Positions 6,309-9,124 of a stretch of DNA of 9,124 nt are shown here, one piece after another. The translations under genes were made by a program, and so were the position numbers. Positions within the stretch are counted from its first letter, which is position 1. Every line of letters starts with the position of its first letter. The notes below the pieces were generated by a model. The model saw only the letters and a list, made by a program, of their open reading frames with translations. It searched no databases and was not told where the DNA came from. Source of the DNA: an uncultured Bacteroidales bacterium (GTDB lineage: Bacteria; Bacteroidota; Bacteroidia; Bacteroidales; F082); NCBI GenBank assembly GCA_937877465.1, contig CALFIT010000212.1, forward strand, positions 1-9,124. The letters run 5' to 3'.

Positions 6309-7762
6309 AAATCAAAGAGATATTGGTCAACTGCAACCTGCTGGAAATCGTCGGCGACAAGGACATCGACATCCTTGACATCACCTTCGACTCCCGCAAA
6401 GTCAGCGAAGGCACCCTGTTTTTCGCCGTGAAAGGCACGCAAGTGGACGGCCACGACTACATCGAAAAGGCCATCGAAAAAGGCGCGGCGGCCATCGTAT
6501 GCGAGAAGCTGCCACGAAAGAAAGCCGACAACGTGACCTACATCAAGGTCGACAACTCGGCCTATGTGTTAGGCGTGGGTGCGTCCAACTACTTCGGCAA
6601 CCCGTCGGAGAAGCTGCACTTGGTGGGCGTGACCGGCACCAACGGCAAGACCACCATCGCCACCTTGTTATATAGGCTCTTCACCGACGCGGGCTATATC
6701 TGCGGACTGCTCTCCACCATCGAAAACATCGTCAGCCGTGAGGTCATCCCCTCGACCCACACCACCCCCGACCCCATCGAGCTGAACGCCCTGCTGAGCC
6801 AGATGGTCGATAAAGGCTGCGAATACGCCTTCATGGAGGTGAGCTCGCACAGCGTGGCGCAAGAGCGCATCGCGGGGCTACACTTCGCCGGCGGCATCTT
6901 CACCAACCTCACCCACGACCACCTCGACTACCACAAGACCATGGCCAACTACCGCAACGCCAAGAAGAAGTTCTTCGACGGCCTGCCCCAATCGGCCTTC
7001 GCCCTCACCAACCTCGACGACAAAAACGGCGCGTTCATGCTGCAAAACACCAAGGCCCGCAAACTCAGCTACGCCTTGAAGCACGACGCCGACTTCAAGG
7101 GCATCGTCATGGAAAGCCACTTCGACGGCATGCTGCTCAAGGTGAACGGCACCGAGGTGTTCACCCAGTTGGTGGGCGGCTTCAACGCCAGCAACCTGTT
7201 GGCCATCTACGGCGCGGCACTGTCGTTGGGCTTCGACAAGGACGAGCTTTTGGTGGAGATCAGCAAGCTGAAGGGCGCCAATGGCCGTTTCGACATGGTG
7301 CATTCGGAGAGCGGCATCGTCGGCATCGTCGACTACGCCCACACCCCCGACGCCTTGGAGAACGTGCTACAGACCATCAATGAAGTGCGTTGTCACAAAG
7401 AAACGCTCATCACCATCGTGGGATGCGGCGGCAACCGCGACACCACCAAACGCCCCGAGATGGCAGCCGTCGCCGTGAAACTCAGCGACAAGGTCATCCT
7501 CACCAGCGACAACCCGCGCAACGAAGACCCCGATGAGATCATCCGCCAGATGAAGGCAGGCGTGGCCGACGACGACAGGCACAAGGTGTTGAGCATCACC
7601 AACCGTGGCGAGGCCATCCGCACCGCCGTGGCCTTGGCCAAACGGGGCGACATCATCCTCTTGGCAGGCAAGGGACACGAGAACTATCAGGAAATCAACG
7701 GAATAAAGAACCATTTCGACGACAAGGAAGCCTTGTCGGAAGCATTTAAGGAGGCACACTGA
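6305..7762 (+). CDS. murE: UDP-N-acetylmuramoyl-tripeptide synthetase MurE (meso-diaminopimelate-adding)
   Basis: A 485-residue cytoplasmic Mur ligase that adds the third stem-peptide residue to UDP-MurNAc-L-Ala-D-Glu using ATP. The N-terminal UDP-binding domain (1-105) contains FDSRKVSEGTLFFAVKG (28-44). The ATP loop GVTGTNGKTT is at 108-117, followed by substrate-binding THTTPDP (151-157), MEVSSHS (177-183) and NLTHDHLDYH (201-210). The lysine expected to be carbamylated is Lys220 in YRNAKKKFF. The C-terminal domain carries DNPRNEDP (402-409); the DNPR tetrad marks ligases that select meso-diaminopimelate rather than lysine, so the organism should have meso-DAP peptidoglycan. LLAGKGHENYQ (452-462) is the usual C-terminal block. 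There is no Shine-Dalgarno site; the start depends on the ATGA overlap with ftsI. Confidence 0.97.
   Translation: MKIKEILVNCNLLEIVGDKDIDILDITFDSRKVSEGTLFFAVKGTQVDGHDYIEKAIEKGAAAIVCEKLPRKKADNVTYIKVDNSAYVLGVGASNYFGNPSEKLHLVGVTGTNGKTTIATLLYRLFTDAGYICGLLSTIENIVSREVIPSTHTTPDPIELNALLSQMVDKGCEYAFMEVSSHSVAQERIAGLHFAGGIFTNLTHDHLDYHKTMANYRNAKKKFFDGLPQSAFALTNLDDKNGAFMLQNTKARKLSYALKHDADFKGIVMESHFDGMLLKVNGTEVFTQLVGGFNASNLLAIYGAALSLGFDKDELLVEISKLKGANGRFDMVHSESGIVGIVDYAHTPDALENVLQTINEVRCHKETLITIVGCGGNRDTTKRPEMAAVAVKLSDKVILTSDNPRNEDPDEIIRQMKAGVADDDRHKVLSITNRGEAIRTAVALAKRGDIILLAGKGHENYQEINGIKNHFDDKEALSEAFKEAH
7748..7754 (+). promoter_or_regulatory. Strong Shine-Dalgarno site for mraY
   Basis: AAGGAGG inside the last codons of murE sits 7 nt before the mraY ATG at 7762. 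That ATG shares one base with the murE stop (TGATG), so the site supports re-initiation. Confidence 0.8.
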
Positions 7763-9039
7763 TGTTATACTATCTGTTCAATTATTTAGACCAACACGAC
7801 TTCCCTGGTGCGGGCGTATTCAACTACGTCACCTTCCGCGCTGCAATGGCCGTCATCATCGCCCTCGTCGTGGCGGTGTGGTTCGGCAACTGGTTCATCA
7901 AGTTTCTGAAGCGCAAGAAAATCAGCGAAACGCAACGCGACGCGTCCATCGACCCCTACAACACCCAAAAAGTCGGTGTACCCACCATGGGCGGCGTCAT
8001 CATCATCATGGCCATCCTCGTTCCCGTGCTGCTCGTCTGCAAGTTGCACAGCGTCTACACCATCTTGATGGTTGTCACCACTTTGATCCTTGGCATCCTT
8101 GGCTTTGCCGACGACTACATCAAGACCTTCAAGCACAAGAAAGACGGCTTGAAGCCCGTGGTGAAGTTGGGTGGACAAGTGATGCTTGGCCTCATCGTAG
8201 GTCTCACGCTGCGTTTCAGTCCCGCCGTGCAAATCAACGAGACGGTGCAACTGAAGATTGAGAACAACAAGGAAATCGTCGTCAAAAGCCCCGACGTGAA
8301 GTCGACGCGTACCACCATCCCCTTCCTGAAGAACCACAACCTCAACTATGCCGACCTCTTCAAATGGGCGGGACCGAAATGGATGTACAACTTGGCCTGG
8401 GTGTTCCTCGTGCTGCTCACCGTCTTCGTCGTGGCAGCAGTCAGCAACGGCTCAAACCTCAACGACGGCATGGACGGCATGGCCTCGGGTAATTCGGCCA
8501 TCATCGGACTCACCTTGGTCATCCTCGCCTACATCTCAAGTAACGCGGTCACGGCGAGCCACTTCGACCTGATGTATATCCCTGGTTGCGAAGAAGTTGT
8601 AGTCTTCATGGCCGCCTTCGTTGGCGCACTCGTCGGATTCCTGTGGTTCAACTCCTACCCTGCCCAAATCTTCATGGGCGACACGGGAAGCCTCACCATT
8701 GGCGGCATCATCGCTGTGTCGGCCATCATCATGCACAAGGAATTGCTGCTTCCCCTGCTGTGTGGCGTGTTCCTCTTCGAAATCCTTTCCGACTTGGACG
8801 TGAAGCTCTTCCTCAAACGCGGCAAGAGACACAGAATCTGGAAGAAAGGCCCCATGCACGACCATTTCCGCACCAGCTACAGCGACTTCAAGAAGGCCTG
8901 GCCCAATTCGACGGTCACCTTCAAAGGACACGGCGAAGGGCACAACACCGTCCACCACGAGGTGAAAATCACCATCCGTTTCTGGATTGTCACCATCCTT
9001 TTGGCCGCCTTCACACTCATCACCTTCAAAATCCGCTAA
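7762..9039 (+). CDS. mraY: Phospho-N-acetylmuramoyl-pentapeptide-transferase MraY
   Basis: A 425-residue polytopic inner-membrane enzyme that transfers phospho-MurNAc-pentapeptide from UDP to undecaprenyl phosphate, making lipid I. Active-site blocks are seen in order: KVGVPTMGG (70-78), FADDYIK with Asp117/Asp118 (115-121), SNGSNLNDGMDGMA (228-241), FMGDTGS with Asp307 (304-310), and the cytoplasmic histidine block GPMHDHFR (363-370), where many bacteria have HHH. It is about 65 residues longer than Escherichia coli MraY (360). The extra length falls mainly in the TM4-5 loop (about 155-200, predicted periplasmic) and in the cytoplasmic loop before the last helix (about 371-402, containing GHGEGHNTVHHE). 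I believe both expansions are normal for Bacteroidota. All catalytic aspartates are present. Confidence 0.97.
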   Translation: MLYYLFNYLDQHDFPGAGVFNYVTFRAAMAVIIALVVAVWFGNWFIKFLKRKKISETQRDASIDPYNTQKVGVPTMGGVIIIMAILVPVLLVCKLHSVYTILMVVTTLILGILGFADDYIKTFKHKKDGLKPVVKLGGQVMLGLIVGLTLRFSPAVQINETVQLKIENNKEIVVKSPDVKSTRTTIPFLKNHNLNYADLFKWAGPKWMYNLAWVFLVLLTVFVVAAVSNGSNLNDGMDGMASGNSAIIGLTLVILAYISSNAVTASHFDLMYIPGCEEVVVFMAAFVGALVGFLWFNSYPAQIFMGDTGSLTIGGIIAVSAIIMHKELLLPLLCGVFLFEILSDLDVKLFLKRGKRHRIWKKGPMHDHFRTSYSDFKKAWPNSTVTFKGHGEGHNTVHHEVKITIRFWIVTILLAAFTLITFKIR

Positions 9040-9095
9040 ACAACTGACAACTGATAACTGACAACTGACAACTGACAACTGACAACTGAACAACT
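9040..9095 (+). repeat. Heptamer tandem array (ACAACTG)x7 plus a partial copy
   Basis: Seven direct copies of ACAACTG fill 9040-9088, starting at the first base after the mraY stop codon. The third copy is a single-base variant (ATAACTG). After one extra A, a partial copy ACAACT (9090-9095) precedes CCCCC and the ATG at 9101. The unit is not self-complementary, so it does not form a hairpin. Heptameric intergenic arrays of this general kind are known from cyanobacteria and turn up in other genomes; their function is unclear. Copy number could vary by replication slippage, which would change the spacing between mraY and the next gene. Confidence 0.95.
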
Positions 9096-9100
9096 CCCCC

Positions 9101-9124
9101 ATGAATTACATTGAAGAAATCACC
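9101..9124 (+). CDS. Start of the next dcw gene, probably murD (only 8 codons in window)
   Basis: An ATG after the heptamer array opens a frame reading MNYIEEIT to the window edge. Bacteroidota dcw clusters commonly continue mraY-murD-ftsW-murG, so UDP-N-acetylmuramoylalanine-D-glutamate ligase (MurD) is the likeliest identity. Eight residues cannot prove this. The start is preceded by a C-run and repeats and has no Shine-Dalgarno site, unlike rsmH, ftsI and mraY. Confidence 0.45.

Noticed and set aside
8536..9102. Minus-strand frame with repeated CQLSVVS peptide
   Set aside because: The peptide repeat is only the translation of the heptamer array read backwards; the rest is antisense to mraY.
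1..9124. Search for CRISPR arrays, transposon ends, tRNA or rRNA genes and intrinsic terminators
   Set aside because: Nothing convincing was seen by eye. The two gene blocks diverge and neither ends in the window, so no terminator is expected.

Overview
This window looks like a chromosomal segment of a Bacteroidota bacterium, most likely Bacteroidales, with visibly GC-rich coding sequence. The evidence is an FtsL-like protein of the Bacteroidota type, a split pair of glycine-lipid acyltransferases (GlsB/GlsA type), a MraY with the enlarged loops usual in this phylum, and perfect TAnnTTTG promoter boxes in the one real intergenic region. Phylum is confident, order is moderate, and genus cannot be called.

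Layout: two gene blocks diverge from an AT-rich gap at about 2143-2412. Leftward (minus strand), glsA (1267-2142), glsB (302-1270) and the 5' half of the GTPase gene engB/ysxC (1-295, cut by the window edge) form a tight unit. Rightward (plus strand) runs the start of a division and cell wall (dcw) cluster: mraZ (2413-2862), rsmH (2875-3768), ftsL-like (3772-4143), a PASTA-type division transpeptidase ftsI (4140-6308), murE (6305-7762), mraY (7762-9039), and the first eight codons of another gene (9101-), probably murD from cluster order.

How the genes work together: RsmH methylates 16S rRNA. MurE and MraY make the peptidoglycan precursor in the cytoplasm and at the inner membrane, and MurE carries the DNPR signature for meso-diaminopimelate. 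FtsL-like and FtsI act at the septum. MraZ is the regulator of the cluster. The divergent glsA/glsB pair should make N-acyl and O-acyl glycine lipids of the envelope. EngB is a ribosome-assembly GTPase.

The most informative non-coding signals are these. (1) Three direct repeats with a 10-bp pitch lie just upstream of the mraZ -7 box; two contain AAAGTG[T/G], which looks like a MraZ autoregulatory operator. (2) Seven copies of the heptamer ACAACTG fill the only sizeable gap inside the cluster, between mraY and the next gene. (3) Three identical AAGGAGG Shine-Dalgarno sites, each 7 nt from its start codon, occur in the cluster, which is unusual for this phylum. I see no evidence of a wholly new system, mobile element, CRISPR array or RNA gene; the region is core genome with a few notable regulatory details.
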